Positions 31,477 through 43,852 of a DNA stretch of 64,000 nt are shown here, piece by piece. Under the pieces are notes generated by a model that worked only from the letters and a program-made list of their open reading frames with translations, had not been told where the DNA came from and made no database searches. The position numbers were made by a program, and so were the translations under genes. This DNA comes from Cristatella mucedo (Eukaryota; Bryozoa; Phylactolaemata; Cristatellidae), in NCBI GenBank assembly GCA_009760855.2, contig WPIO01000010.1:1637001-1701000 (forward strand), read 5' to 3'. How positions within the stretch are numbered: position 1 is the stretch's first letter; the number at the start of each line of letters is the position of its first letter.

Positions 31477-33651
31477 CTGAAATGCAAAGGCGGTCGGCTG
31501 TGAGAGCTGCTGCTGCTTCTGCTTTGGCTCCCGCACGCTGGAGGGGGCACACTGAGCAGGCCAGTGGCAGCTGCTCGCATCAGCCGTGCAGGCAACAGCC
31601 ATACCAGACGGCCACCACTGAACTACCACCGAACACCGAGCACGATGGGAGTGGGCAAGGTTGACCTTGGCCTCGGTGGCCTCCCTAAGCATGGCAGGCT
31701 TGCCGGCGGCAGAGCCCTCGCAAGCTCCGCTCCAATCCTCACCCTGCTATCTCGGCTGCTCGCACTCAGCCGGCTAATCGTGGCCTGGTCGTAGCCCTGC
31801 AATCGACCTTCCGGTATCGCAGCCATCGTGCTCAGCGGTGACGGCGGAGGCAGCGGGAACTGGTAGTGAAGAGGCGCAGTCGAATATCCGGGATCTACAA
31901 TGCATCATGGAGGCGCGCATGAGCTTCCGCGAGCGTGATGCACGTGGCTCTGAGTGGTACTGGAGTACCACAGCAACAACGATCGTGAGGGTTTCGCGCA
32001 AGGCAGCGGTCAACTAGTGTGGCAGCGCAGGGACGAGGAGAGACGAAGCCAATCAGTCGCCCAGACGTTTGGTCACTTGCTCATGCGACCAGGCAGAGGC
32101 CGGCGCGCTGAGCAACAAACAACAGGGCGGCCAGAGCACTGACAGCTCGAAGAAGGAGCGAGGGCAGGAAGTAGTAACGGCCGGAAGGAGTAAAGGCCGA
32201 CCTGATAGTTTCGGGAGACTTGGTAATTTCGTTTGCTTGTAGAAACCTGACTCTACAGGTCTAGGCACAAGGGGTAGCAGAGGCATTTACCGGGAGGGAG
32301 AGTTCGGAAGGAAACTGTTTTCCTCGATGGCTTTTTTTTGTACGAAGTTGTAAAGGAGAGAGTGTAGGATGCCACCTTAAGTTTCCACACATGTAAGTGC
32401 CATAGCTACATTTGGCTAAACCAGATGAGCTGTAGGGAAACGTTCAGGCAAGTGGCCACAGAACACTGCAAGATGGTATCGAGGTGAATCGGTTCTGCAT
32501 CTGGCCACCGCAGACATCTGGCTGGAGTAACACTGCTGCTCACGGCAATCCAGTTGCTCAAACAAAGAACTTCTGTACTGAGGACAAACGCATTACCACT
32601 AATCTGCAGAGCAGCTCCAAAAACTTCAACTCCAACTCGAGAGCAGCTTGGCTAGGGCACCCGGAGCAGCAACTGAATTTCACCAGGCGACTGCTGCATA
32701 AACATGCACGGCCTGCTCTGCATGAGCAAGTGAATAACCGATTTGCACTGCACGTGCTGCTCACCGTGGCCAGCCTAAAGCCACCTGCTGACATGCCACA
32801 TAGCAGAGACACGGCCAAGAAGTCATCTCTTGTGCGTAGGGGAGGTCGGAATCACGCGAGTCCGTGCGCCAGCTTTCGGCAGAGCTCTCGGTGTGTGCAA
32901 GCGAGCCGCCGGCCTCTTCCTCTCTTGCACACGCTGCGCAGCGTTCAATTCGTCCAAGTCGATCGAAGAGCGACGGTCAGCCAAACGGCATATCCATTAC
33001 CAATACAGCTCACCTTACATTTCCGCTAACACCGGAACCTTGTGCATACCGGTCACACCTGCCGGGGGGGGGGGCCCGTGAATAAATGGTCAACCAGCAA
33101 TGGAATCCGCCAGCACGACCAGAGTATCAGCTGGATCGAGATGGAAGCCAAGAGCATGGGCAAGAGCCTCTGCTCTGCTCTCTACAGTGGGAGGAGCCGG
33201 CATATTTGTACAAAGGCAGATGCTGCAATGGCTTCCCCGCGCAGCTTCTCGGAGGCACTGGCAAACACAGCTCAGGCGCTAGCAACATTCACCGAGCCCC
33301 TCCCCCCACCGATTACCTATAACCAGAGTTCGAGCTCTGCAGTAGCCGACCCCCAAATGCAACTGAATCCGAACCAGTAAGCACAACCGGTTAAAGGCTT
33401 CCCTCTACGATAAACAGTAAACTTTCCTCAGTATTGAGTTGATAATTATTCAATTGATTGCTTAAGTCACCGGCTGGCACTGCTACAGGTGACTGTTGGG
33501 ATTCCGGGTAAGCAGGTAGCTTCAGGCTAGTGGCTGAGTAGTGGTGATAAAAGTGGTAGCTTCCGGATGTGGTAGCTTCTGGAAGAGTCTTAGCACAACA
33601 ACCGCAGAGTTTTCCGGTCGGCAGCCCAAACAGGAACATGCGAATAAATAC

Positions 33652-33654
<3 letters not shown>

Positions 33655-33732
<78 letters not shown>
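33655..33732. repeat. (GA)n microsatellite
   Basis: An almost pure GA run of about 75 bp in a Caskin intron. Confidence 0.97.
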
Positions 33733-33735
<3 letters not shown>

Positions 33736-35728
33736 GGATGGGACAGAAAAAGCACATGTGGGGATGAAGGGTTATGATTTTTTCAGGAATTGACTATTCC
33801 CAGTAAGGAGAGAGCCACCGCACAGCACGCCCGGGCGTGCATACAAGTGCGTGAATGTGCACACAACGGTTCCCACAGCTCGGGAGGGGGAGGGCTGCTA
33901 GACCAGGGAAGGAGGAGTAGCCAGTGGCCACTCCCGGCTGCCCTGCCTGTGGCTGAAGCAGGCATGCATGAATCTGGGCATGCGTGAGCTAATGAGTGTG
34001 TCTAATGAGCCACCACTGGCTCAAGCAGTCCGGAATAGAGCACCAGTCCGGAACAACTCTAGAGTCGTGAGAGCCAGCAGCTGAGGCAGCAGGCAAGCCG
34101 AGCAGGGAGCAGAATGCTGATGGAGCTCCAGTGAGCAGTGGGAGCCAGTGGCTGAGGGGAAGGCAGCCAGCAGCCGCTGCCACTGACATGCACGGCTGCT
34201 GCCGTGAACAGCTGGCCTGCCGGCAGCGGCACACGTGGGCAGGGCGAGTGCAGCCAGCAGACGTGTCATCGAACTGTGTAAACACTTGGCCAAGACTTGA
34301 CATAATAAACCGGCCTGCCAATCAGGCCTGCCACAGCTCTCTCTCTCTCTTTCCCCCATTCTTTGGGGCATGTACCACTGAGTCGCGCTGGGTGGGGGGA
34401 GGCTGCCCATGGCTACCGATGCCATGGGGGGGGGGGGGGGAGAAATGGGTGCCCATGGCCACCGATGCCAGTATATGAGGAGAGCCGAGTAAAGGCGCTG
34501 CTGCAGAAGGCATCGGCTCTGCTATACAGGCAACAAGGGGTTTGGCCAGAATGGCATGAAACTGAAACGAAGCCTGTTTTTACGGGCCTACGCAGCACTT
34601 CCAGCAAAAACCGGCCGTGCGCGTGAGCAGAGTCGACCAGAGCGTGGCGACCGATCTTTATGGCAAGAGGCTCCAGAGAGGCGTTGGAGTGCTGACGATG
34701 AGCCGACGATAGCCAGGCAGACAGGATGTGAAGGAATGCTCTTTGCTTATGCTTGCGAGTTTTTGACTAGCCTTTGATCTCACAACTTTGGCTAGCCTGT
34801 GTCCGAGTCCGCGCATTGGTCTCTTGTGGGAGATTTTGCCTGCCGACAGTGTCATCGAGCCCATCTGACTATCTTCGAAGGCCAGCAAGCTCCGATTCGA
34901 TCTGCACGATCCGAATATTTTTCGCCGACCAAGCAAGCTCCGATATCGAATTCTACAACTCTGCTACGAGTGAGACAGAAAGAGCAAAGACCGTCCATAT
35001 CGAGTGAGGGCCCCCAAGCAGCCAGTTCATCGGATCTGAAGGACCTGCGAGACCGAGCAGCTAGCAGCTGCCAATCAGGCTAGAGCAAGCGGCAGTAAAA
35101 GCTTGACCCCTTGCGACTATATCCTGAACCGTGAGAGGACGAGTCTACAGCTGAAGCAAGAGAGAGCCTTTGGCAGCAGGGCAGTGCGACCAGCAGCAAA
35201 CGAGCCACTGTCACTGGAAAGTTGGATCAAGGAGCTCGGCCACCCAACGCACCAACGCACCATCGAGCACCGAAGCTCGGTGAGTGTCCGGAGCAGAGCA
35301 AGGTCACGACGTGTCCGGAGAGAAGTCAGCTCGGGCTTGGTGACTCGGTGTGTGGATCAATACTTAAGCAACTGGTGCTAGCTCTCATTATTCTGCAAGA
35401 CAAACAGCTCGATAAACAGGACAATGGTCTTCGGTGGGGTTACCTTTGAAACGACAAGCCTGCACACCCGGCGCCGGGCTTAGGCTTTGGTGCCAAGCAG
35501 CCTCGCTCGTGGGAACGGCACATTCAGCTTGTACCGACCCTGGGCATCGGCCTGGGCCACGGCTGCTCCAACACGGGTTGCTGCAGGTGCCGCAGAAGCA
35601 GCCAAGTGAGAATAAAAAACCGCAGGTAGTTCACAGTGGAATGGGTAGAGGGCAGGACTGATCCGGATAGCACAGCAAGCATCTGGCACTACAATTAGGT
35701 AGCTACATCCAGCGAGTCTCCCTCCCTC

Positions 35729-35729
<1 letters not shown>

Positions 35730-35812
<83 letters not shown>

Positions 35813-35881
35813 TCTCTCTCCTCCCTCTCTCTCCCTCTCTCTCTCTCTCCCTCTCTCTCTCTCTCGCCTCTCTCTCTCTCT

Positions 35882-35919
<38 letters not shown>
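35730..35919. repeat. (CT)n microsatellite
   Basis: A 190-bp CT tract, pure in the first 80 bp, then with CCCT and CGCC interruptions. Confidence 0.97.
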
Positions 35920-35922
<3 letters not shown>

Positions 35923-36400
35923 AGGGCATGCGCTACTCGGGCAGTGCAAATCCTCTTGTCAAGCCCGTGCCAGTCATCTAGGCTATCCGTTCGTCGATCC
36001 ACCTCTCCCTCCCCGACACGATGCATACATGAAGCTAGGGTGTAAGCAGTTGCCCTTAGAGGCACCAGCCAATGAAGCTTCTGCCAGCAGTACAAGCTCA
36101 GCACACGCAATCTCGTGAAGGCGATCGTCACAACCACCACCACTGGCCTACAGCTCACAGCTGCAACAGGTCGCTAATAACAAATGACTGCATTTCGCCC
36201 CGGTTCAGTGAGGCGAGTCAGTAGAATGGTCAGCCAAGCATCCCTCCCCCATTCACCTCTCCAAATCTTAAGCCGCTGAAGAGGCATGGCCGGCAGGAGA
36301 AACCGAGACACGTGTGACAGGCCGTGAGTTGGGGGCGCCCAACGAATGGCGGCAGCACTGCACAGCTTCCGCTGTGCCACACCGCCAGCCCCTCCCTCAC

Positions 36401-36590
36401 CCTGCAGCACCGCAGCAGCATCTTCACGAGCCGACCGCAGCAGTGCATTACCGTAGAACACGTCGTCGTCCGCATCGTAGTCGGCATGGCACGGCGGCAG
36501 TGGCCGCTCTGCCACTGCTGCCGGCGCGCGTCGCATGAGCCCGGCGCCACCGACAGGGGATGCCACCACGCCCGTGAGGATGAACTTCAT
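36401..36590 (-). CDS. Candidate coding segment with acidic DDDVFYG motif
   Basis: The minus-strand frame from 36590 reads ERPLPPCHADYDADDDVFYG, then NALLRSAREDAAAVLQG. It runs into two possible donors: GTAATG after TACG at 36451, and GTGAGG after CAGG at 36400. The mix of acidic and aromatic residues looks more like protein than its surroundings do. Both donors leave at phase 1, and no good acceptor precedes the segment (only gccggcag at 36518). It therefore cannot be placed between the 36.9-kb candidate and the 31.3-kb exon without another exon. It may be an alternative exon or chance. Confidence 0.18.
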
Positions 36591-36634
36591 TCTCCCTTGC
36601 CAGGCGACTCGGTCTGTCCTCTCACCCCTCTCAC

Positions 36635-36930
36635 TCTCAGTCGATTCGTGCTGCTGACGTCGGCAGTAACGGCTGCTGCAGCTGGCGCATCACTGCTCGT
36701 GCTCCAGGCTTTGCTCGGCCGATGCCCTGCCTGCGGGCTGTCGGCCGCCCCTGCCGGCGTGCCGCTCCTGCTGCCTCGGAGCGATCGCCCGAGAGAGGGC
36801 AGGCAGGCCGAGCGGCGAGGCTCCGATCCTCCTCTGCACCCCACGATCACAGCTATCCGAGAGTGTGCCGCCGGGCCGGCGTTTCCTGCGGCTGCTCTCG
36901 CAGGGCCCACGATGCCGTCCGACTCGTGCA
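36635..36930 (-). CDS. Candidate Caskin linker exon
   Basis: This is a candidate 296-bp exon in a GC-rich block. The acceptor gcacccag ends at 36931. The donor GTGAGA starts at 36634, with a second in-phase GTGAGA donor at 36625. It enters at phase 1 and leaves at phase 0, the only combination that joins the 43.8-kb exon (leaving at phase 1) directly to the 31.3-kb exon (entering at phase 0). The translation is Gly/Ala/Ser/Arg-rich (for example SRSGTPAGAADSPQ and SSDAPAAAAVTADVSS) with no recognisable domain. The polypyrimidine tract is weak. It could equally be a chance open frame in GC-rich intron. Confidence 0.3.
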
Positions 36931-39544
36931 CTGGGTGCCAGCAGATCGCCAGGCCTCCACTCACTGCAGTCCTCGGAAGTCGAGCTTGGCTAGGCAGTGC
37001 CAGCACTAACTAGTGGAGAGCTGCCAGCACTCCACCTGCAGCCCAGCTCTGCTTCTGCTAGCAGGCACTCCAGAGAGAGCTGTGAGAGTGTCTCTTGTTA
37101 CGGATCTTGGCGCCAGGAGCAGAACACAAGAGGGCGTGACCCCACGGCCGGCGGCCAGCCAATGGCTTTCGTGGCGAGCTAACCCAATTATGTCCACCTA
37201 ACGACCGGGCTGATTCGGCTGCTCAGGACCACCATTAGTGAGGAGAGGTGCTCTCGGTCTGAGCCGGGTCAGGAGGAAGGGGCATTGGGGCTGTGAGGGG
37301 CAGGGCGTCTGCCGAACCCCAGTGCATCGTGATAGCACCGGCGGAGGAGGTGGCCGAAGCAGCATGCCTGCCCTGCGGATGGCTTCGGACACAGTTCGGC
37401 TGAAAGCTCTATTTACCTGGCAGCTCCAAGCAGAGGTACCAGGCAGTTCAGGTCGCTCGAGGGCACTGGCCGGCTCGTCAGTGCAGTGCCCCAGCCGACA
37501 CTCCTGCTAAGCTAATCTCTGACGAACGGATCCATACCCCGAAGGGGCTAGAAGGACAGAGGCGGCCGGTTTCTCTAGTGGCCCCTACCGACCTTCCAAA
37601 TGGAGCGCTCGAGGCGCAATGTGAGTCGGACCTCTCCCGCTCATCACGCCCTCGTACCGACTGACGTACGAGTGACCCCTCCTGGTCGGTCCCAGCCTAA
37701 CTCGAGCGGGAAGGGAGGGAGATTTGCTGGCTAAATGGTGGCAAAGCAAGCACACTGCGTCAACTCGTCATCATCACCTCGTGTGGCACAGCAAGTGACC
37801 AAACGATCGTGCCCGGCCCACCCCCTCCCCCCTGTGCCCCACTCTGACCGACGCAGACTGACCATCACAAAGGAGTGCAGAGAAAGACATCCGGCTAGTA
37901 GCAGTCCACCTGAGGTGGTGGATGGAGTAGAGATGCAGCAGCGGTGGTCGCAATCAAGTCGATGCCGTGGTGTGGTGGACCTATCTCATTCTCACGTGAA
38001 TGCCTGCCCGTCGTCCAGCAGCTGGTCTCAGCTCTAGCGCTGGCTACTCGTGCCTGAGCAGAAGCTCAGTCATGGCAGCAGTGCGGTCCTTTGTCTTTTC
38101 TTTGGGGGAGGGGAAAGGACTGGGAGTAGTGGTTGAGAAGAAGCCACTCGGCAGCATCACACGGATCGCATGCGCATGGCCGGCATGCGTGCAATCGAGG
38201 GATGAACTCCATCGTCGAGTAGCACGAATCACAAATCACGCCAACGACAAGCTACAGCACTGGAGAATATAGCAGCCACCCCTGCAGAGACGCTTCTTGA
38301 ATAGTTCAATGGCTCTCCGGCACTTTCCCGGCACGCCGAGTTCCACTTTTTAAATTGTCGTTCTCCGGTGCACTCTAATGCAAACAAAGTCGGGTTCTTA
38401 CACTGGGGTGCCTAAGCATTAAGACACTCGGAGAAATCAGGCCAAAACCGTTGGACACGGAAAAAAATTTGATCAAGCTGCTAGCTTGCTGCCAACACGA
38501 ATTCACCAAGTCGCACTTCTGATACCACATTCTCACAACGCTCTAGAGCTGCTGGAACTCCTTGCATACACAGAAAAAGACAGACAGTAATTTGAGTTGC
38601 TAAAAAGCACCTCCCTCCTTATTCGCGAGTCGATTGCCTGATTGTAAGTCGACTGCAAACCTAGGTTTGGGTTCTTCTTTGCCTTGCTGCCACAGATAGC
38701 AATCTCACGAGTGCCCTTTCTCCTACACCTGACACCCAGCCTCTGGTTTTCAATGACCTTTAGTGTTGGCCGATGCACCGGGGATTGCCGAAATGACAAC
38801 CTACCTCACAACCCGGAACGGCTAACCACAATGCAGCCTGGCATTGGCTCCAGCTCTGCCTAGCAGCCACTGGTCCACTTAGCTAAATTAATCCAGCTAA
38901 TTGATAAGCATCTGGCCTGCACGACTAGGATGGATGGGTGGTGTACACAAAAGCAGGGATCCGGCTCTCTGAGGATAGCTGCCGGCCAGCAATGGCTAGC
39001 TCAAAATAAGCAGACTAAACACATGGCCTCACCCCCTCACCGGCTGCACCCTCGTCCTGCTGATGACGACCAGCCGACGGACTTGGCTGTCTAACAGTCG
39101 AAGCTGTTTTCGCGAAACCCCAGCTCAGTTGTTGCACCTCCTTGCTTCCACAATTACTCATCTGCCGAGCTCCATCTCTTCTCCACCTCAAATGGCTTGC
39201 TGTCGGTTTGCTATGCTTTATAGCTGCTGACCAGTGTACTGGAGGATCACAGATAAAAAAAACACACTGACAACCCACTGACCAGAACTGGCCACCGTAA
39301 TCGAAAAAGCAGTGTCCATACTTGTCACTTAGCAGGAAACATGTGGTAATTCTGCTGTAAGTCAAAATAGAGCCCGGTGAATGCAAGCTGGCCACCACAA
39401 GTAGAACCACATTAACTAGCTTGTCTAACCAACAGATGACTGCAATAATTGCTGTCTGACTCGACCTCGATGCACCAGCTTGTCCTCCTGCATAACATGC
39501 ATGCGACTTTGATCCCTTCCGGTCTTCAAGCACCTAAAAAGGAA

Positions 39545-39655
39545 CTCTACTCCCTTGCAGCTTATATAGCTAACCTTGACACTTGGATGGCAGCTAACCT
39601 TCTCAAATTTAATGGCGACGAGACAGTCAAATACTCACGAGCAAATTTAGCCTGC
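39545..39655 (+). mobile_element. LINE-II fragment
   Basis: Reads SLAAYIANLDTWMAANLLKF, then NGDET, matching the segment just after the YADD box (consensus-like SLAACIDD…WMAANLLKLNDD). The sequence between 39660 and 39965 is not recognised. Confidence 0.65.
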
Positions 39656-39967
39656 TAAAAAAATTAGTCAGCCAGCATATCCATGTAGCCAGTGGCAGAG
39701 CCAGAGGGGGTATGCAGGTGGCAATTAGCACTGGCTCTAGATTGGAAGGAGGGGGCAGTGGCCCGGGCATACCCCTTATTGCCAAGAGCGAGGGCAGAGG
39801 CACTCTAGGTAATGGGTAATGGGCACAGGATTTTCGTGGGCCCACACTTTATTTTGAAAACCACCATGCGACCAGATACATCCATCTACCGATTCTGCAG
39901 AATCACCAAGTGGTTTATCCCCCCTCGGGCCGATTACCTCAACGATGCCATTTGGCTGCATGTATAA

Positions 39968-41125
39968 ATGGGTTACCTTAGGGCTCTGTGCTTGGTCATG
40001 TTCTTTTCATGGTTTACACTCTTTCTCTAGCCGATGTCATTGCCAGGCACAATCTAGGCTTTCACTTTTATGCAGATGACACTCAGTTGTACCTTTGCTT
40101 TGATCCAGCCCAGTCCTCTAGCACGTTGAATTCTCTCAACTCCCTTGCTGCATGTATTGATGACGTCTGCGCTTCTTAAATTGAATGATGATGAAACCAA
40201 CTTACTAGTTATAGGCAAGCCAAGTGTGATTCACAAACTGGAACGGTTAACACTCACAATCGGCCCTGCCAGCATCTCTCCTGTTGAATCTGCACAAAAT
40301 CTAGGGGTGATGTTCAAAACTGACCTCCCATCAGCTCCAGTCAGGTCTGCCTACTCTCAGCTACATAACATTGCTAAAATTTGGGCTTCTTTAGAGAGGG
40401 ATATCACATCTAAAGTGGTCCATGCATTTGGGACATCACGTCTTGACTTCTTATCTCACTGCTTACTGGTCTACCGGCCTGTGCCTCATGCGCTTACAGC
40501 TGGTGAAAAACTGCAGCTAGGTTTGTCTGTCGTGAGCTTCGCAGTTGCCACAGCACACTATTTCTCACCGACCTGCACTGGGTCCCGGTGAAGCAAGGCA
40601 TTAACTTCAAAGGTTTTGTCACTCACTTTTCAGCCTCTTCATTCTTTGGCTCCAGCCCACCTACCAGATCTACTCCCCGACCAAGCTAAGCATTGTAACA
40701 CTCGCTTTTCGGAATCTAATCGTTTACCTATACCTCGTACAAACCCCACATCCTTTGGAGACCGTGCCTTTAGTTCGTATCCTCCCAAAGCCTGGAACTC
40801 ACTTCCGACTTGCGACACGACATCTCCTGACTTGACCACATTTAAAAAGAAATTAAAAACACATCCATTCATCACAGCATTTAGTGGGTCCCTCCTATTC
40901 AACCTTTATGTGCTTGTGGGTGCTGACACTGTGCATGCTGCTAATACCAATACTTGCACACTGACCCTGTGCATGTCACCCCTAACTATGTTATTCTTGC
41001 TGTTATTGAACATGCTACCACTAACCATTCGATCGCGCTTCCTTTGTAGCAATTATAAAGCGCCTAGAAAGAGATTGTGTCCTCTGAGGGTGCTTTATCA
41101 AATGTATTATTATTATTAGTATTAT
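39968..41125 (+). mobile_element. LINE-II copy, RT to tail
   Basis: A plus-strand copy starting at the RT GSVLGHVLFMVYTLSLADVI motif. It continues with ARHNLGFHFYADDTQLYLCF (catalytic YADD), then the C-terminal region with frameshifts. The 3' UTR is followed by a tail AAGCGCCTAGAAAGAGATTG and (TTA)n at about 41103-41130. It is 5'-truncated. Confidence 0.87.
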
Positions 41126-41329
41126 TATTAATCCTTGGGGTAGGGGCTGAGGGGATCACCAACCCGAAGGTTTGCATGATAAAAACCAGGGATGCCACCA
41201 GACATGAAGGCAGCCACGACCAAGTTCAAGCTTCTTCATTAAGCCAACAGCCAAGTTCTGACGACTTCTGCTGACCAGCAAGCAGTAAGACGGTGACAGC
41301 GACTCTTCGCAGCTCATCCTGGCTCCGCC

Positions 41330-42205
41330 CTTGCCTGAAGACTCAGCAAGGAATCCAGGTGTTCCTTTTCAAAATGATATCGGAAACATCTGGGTTTGTT
41401 TAGATAAGGGCACTAAAGCCAATCTAGTCAATACGTATGCAACATTCTTATTTGACACCTCAGCACCTCTCCTTCTTGCAGGTCTTTCAACCTGCATGAC
41501 AAGAGACTTCTCCAGATGGGGCACAACTCGGCTGATTCGCTCGTCTGTCGCGAACATCGCAACTGCCACAGTTCACCCCTTCTTTAAAACCTATAAACAA
41601 ATCCTAGCTGATTAAACAGCATCTTTTTGTATAGCGACAGAAGAGCCTTTACGGCTATCACCACCGCTTGCAGTGGCGATAAAGAATCGCCCACTACAGG
41701 AATCGAACCCACGACCTCGGTCCCGAGGTCGTGAAAGCAATCGCCCTACCTAGTGTGCCATCACGGCTCACTAATATATACAGGCTCCCCATCAAGCAAT
41801 GCATCAACCTTGGAGTAATGTCACTCAAAGTTCCCTCTATTATTTTCCACCCGCTTACCTATAGCAGTACTTACTCCTCAAGCTGACATCCACTCGGCTC
41901 CGACTAGGCTCGTTCAGGTCGACCTCTAACCAATCGCAAAAATCCTACGAAGACTGCGTGCCTCCACTTCGCTATGCATGCAAAGCCTGCAGCTTGTTAC
42001 CAACTGACATAGCCCGCGTGACTTCGGGCATGGCGATATTTAATCGGCAATAAAACCGGCTCCTTGCAGCATTTGCTCCGTCCACCTGAGCAGTCTTGTA
42101 TGAGCTTGCGCAGGCTGCAGCATGTCTATGTCAGCATCACTTATCCCTTCCAGTCAATTCAAAGTGCCCGAGAAGAGGTTTAGTTCTCCTGTGGGGAGGG
42201 CATGA
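41330..42205 (+). mobile_element. LINE-II copy, interrupted by SINE-B
   Basis: The first part (41330-41602) reads ARNPGVPFQNDIGNIWVCLD and VANIATATVHPFFKTYKQ. The second part (from 41772) resumes with LPIKQCINLGVMSLKVP, which is the next segment of ORF2 (WLPVKQRIDFKVLSL). It ends near a decayed tail (AGAAGAGGTTTAGTTCTCCT). SINE-B at 41603-41771 is inserted between them. Confidence 0.75.
41603..41771 (-). mobile_element. SINE-B copy inside LINE-II
   Basis: Minus strand: GTGAGCCGTGATGGCACACT and AGGTAGGGCGATTGC (box A region), CGAGGTCGTGGGTTCGATTC (box B, GGTTCGATTCC), GGCGATTCTTTATCGCCACT, and AGGCTCTTCTGTCGCTATAC, ending in an A-rich stretch and AGCTAGG. Between boxes A and B lies an 11-bp inverted repeat CACGACCTCGG/CCGAGGTCGTG. 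Confidence 0.87.
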
Positions 42206-42319
42206 TTAGCTTTATAACTACCATTTGGAGCACCTGGAAGAATGGACAGCCATGAGGCTAGCACCGCCCTACCTGTTTATCCGAGAAGATCAAGGCAATG
42301 ATAATGATAAACAATAACA

Positions 42320-42930
42320 ATTAGATATTTGTAGACCACAACCTAAGAGGACTAAAACGCTTTACAGGCACTTTAAAAATGCACGAAAGGAAGCAGGTCC
42401 ATTGGTTAGTGATAGCATGCGGTGTCAACATGCACGAGCACACAAAAAACAATCCATACGGACCATTCAATACACACGTGATAAAAAGGTGCTCTTCAGC
42501 TTTTTCTTTAAATTCAAAGTTTAAAGGGCACGTCGTGACGTCGGTCAAGAGTGATCATTCCAGGATTCGGAAGTATACGAACTAAAGGCACGGTCTTCAG
42601 TTTAAGGTTGGTGAGACAAAGCTAACGGACTTCAGTCACAAGAGCTGGTGACACATTTCTTAACCTGATTAAGGGGAAGTGGTTTGGATAGGTCGAGCTC
42701 GAGCCAAAGAATGAAGGAACCTAAAAGGGATAGACATGCAAAGTTTTGCATCAACTGGAACCGCCTGATTGCACAGTATGGAAGACCTGCACAATGTGAG
42801 TTACAGGAGTCGAGATAGGATGTCGCAAATGTGTGGACACACTTGGGTGCAGTGTTCCAGTCCAAGTATGCCGAATTTTTTGCAATGTGGCATAGCTGAA
42901 AGTGAGCAGATTTGACCGTGGAGCCGATAC
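42320..42930 (-). mobile_element. LINE-II copy, decayed
   Basis: The minus-strand tail (CTAAGAGGACTAAAACGCTT), the 3' UTR and the ORF2 C-terminus. GCATCAACTGGAACCGCCTG and GATTTGACCGTGGAGCCGAT match the 54.0-54.3 kb copy in order. Confidence 0.75.
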
Positions 42931-43681
42931 AGGTTAACCACTGTATGGAGAATCTTTCCGAACCGGAATCAGGAAAAGCCAGCTAGCAAGAATGAGAGCT
43001 GAAGAGCAGAAAGGGGGAAAGCGGAGTCGAGTCACGTGATGCCGGCGACTGCACTCAATAGCCTAAGGTCACGAGGTATGCAGGCAGAGCTAACGACATC
43101 AAACGTGTTAGTGGATCCAGGGTATGAATACATACTTTCCTACCCCGTTCAGCTTGCTGCCCAGCCGATCTGGGTAACCACGTGATGCCCAGCTCGAACA
43201 GAACAATGATGGCGGTGCTGGCAGAGGCAGAGTACCCGACATTTGCGCTGCCGAACAGGACTTACAGCATTCGAGCGTTTAGCGCGACTATACTGCACCA
43301 ATTTTAATATACTCAGCATAAGCATTCTGAGCTGAAGATTCACGTGCAGCTGAGACACGATGTTTCTGTCAAGCATGGACTTCCAAAAATGACCAGCCAC
43401 TTGCTGCCTTTGGTAAATGTAACCACTTCTTTGTCGTAAGCCGTACCGCTTAACTACTCGAAGAATGACCACTGCAGCCGCGCCTGAGTGCAGCAGTGAG
43501 TTTACAGTGCGGTGCACGGAAGCACGCGTCAGGAGCGCACACTAGGCAGTGCACGCAGCGGACATGCACAGCGGCAGCAGCCAGGATCTCAGCTGCCAGG
43601 CACTAGTCTTCCGTGCGCCCGAGCCTATCACGCGGTCATCTCAAAATACGCTCGCAGGAAGCAGGGCAGGCAACGGCTTAC

Positions 43682-43852
43682 CGGGAGCTCGGTAAAGCGG
43701 CGGTGGGGAGAAAATTGGTGTGCCGTCCTCAGCCACGAAGCGGCCGTGTGCAGCAGCACCGGATGTTGAGTCCAACTGCAGGTCGCTGCGATCTGGCGGT
43801 CTGCCCGGTGCGCTGGCACCGTAGGAGTATGGCTGCCTGTCGCCCGAAGCAG
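43682..43852 (-). CDS. caskin: Caskin exon: SH3-SAM linker
   Basis: This is a probable 171-bp linker exon. It has a strong acceptor (ttctttgcag, ending at 43853) and a strong donor (GTAAGC from 43681). It enters at phase 1, exactly as needed after the SH3 exon, and leaves at phase 1. It reads SGDRQPYSYGASAPGRPPDR, then SDLQLDSTSGAAAHGRF, then VAEDGTPIFSPPPLYRAP, a Pro/Ser/Gly-rich disordered linker. No domain is recognised. Vertebrate Caskins carry a CASK-interaction region in this part of the protein, but I do not see its EEIWVL-type motif. The assignment rests on splice-site quality, phase and position, not on a family match. Confidence 0.62.

Larger units (their letters stand above)
31477..43681. 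other. Large Caskin intron region, 12.2 kb
   Basis: This region may be split by the candidate exons at 36.4-36.9 kb. It holds (GA)n at 33.66 kb, (CT)n at 35.73 kb, poly-G runs at 33.06 and 34.43 kb, LINE-II copies at 39.5-42.2 kb and 42.3-42.9 kb, and a SINE-B at 41.6 kb. From 31.5 to 33.6 kb and 37.0 to 39.5 kb I see only unremarkable sequence with mutually overlapping open frames. Confidence 0.55.

Noticed and set aside
39660-39965. Sequence between two LINE-II pieces with CAGTGGCAGAGCCAGAGGGG as a possible DNA-transposon end.
   Set aside because: I found no matching inverted end or target duplication.
41720-41760. Paired TCGAACCCACGACCTCGG motif as a genuine tRNA gene.
   Set aside because: It is the box B of SINE-B, present in several copies with the same body and LINE-like tail.
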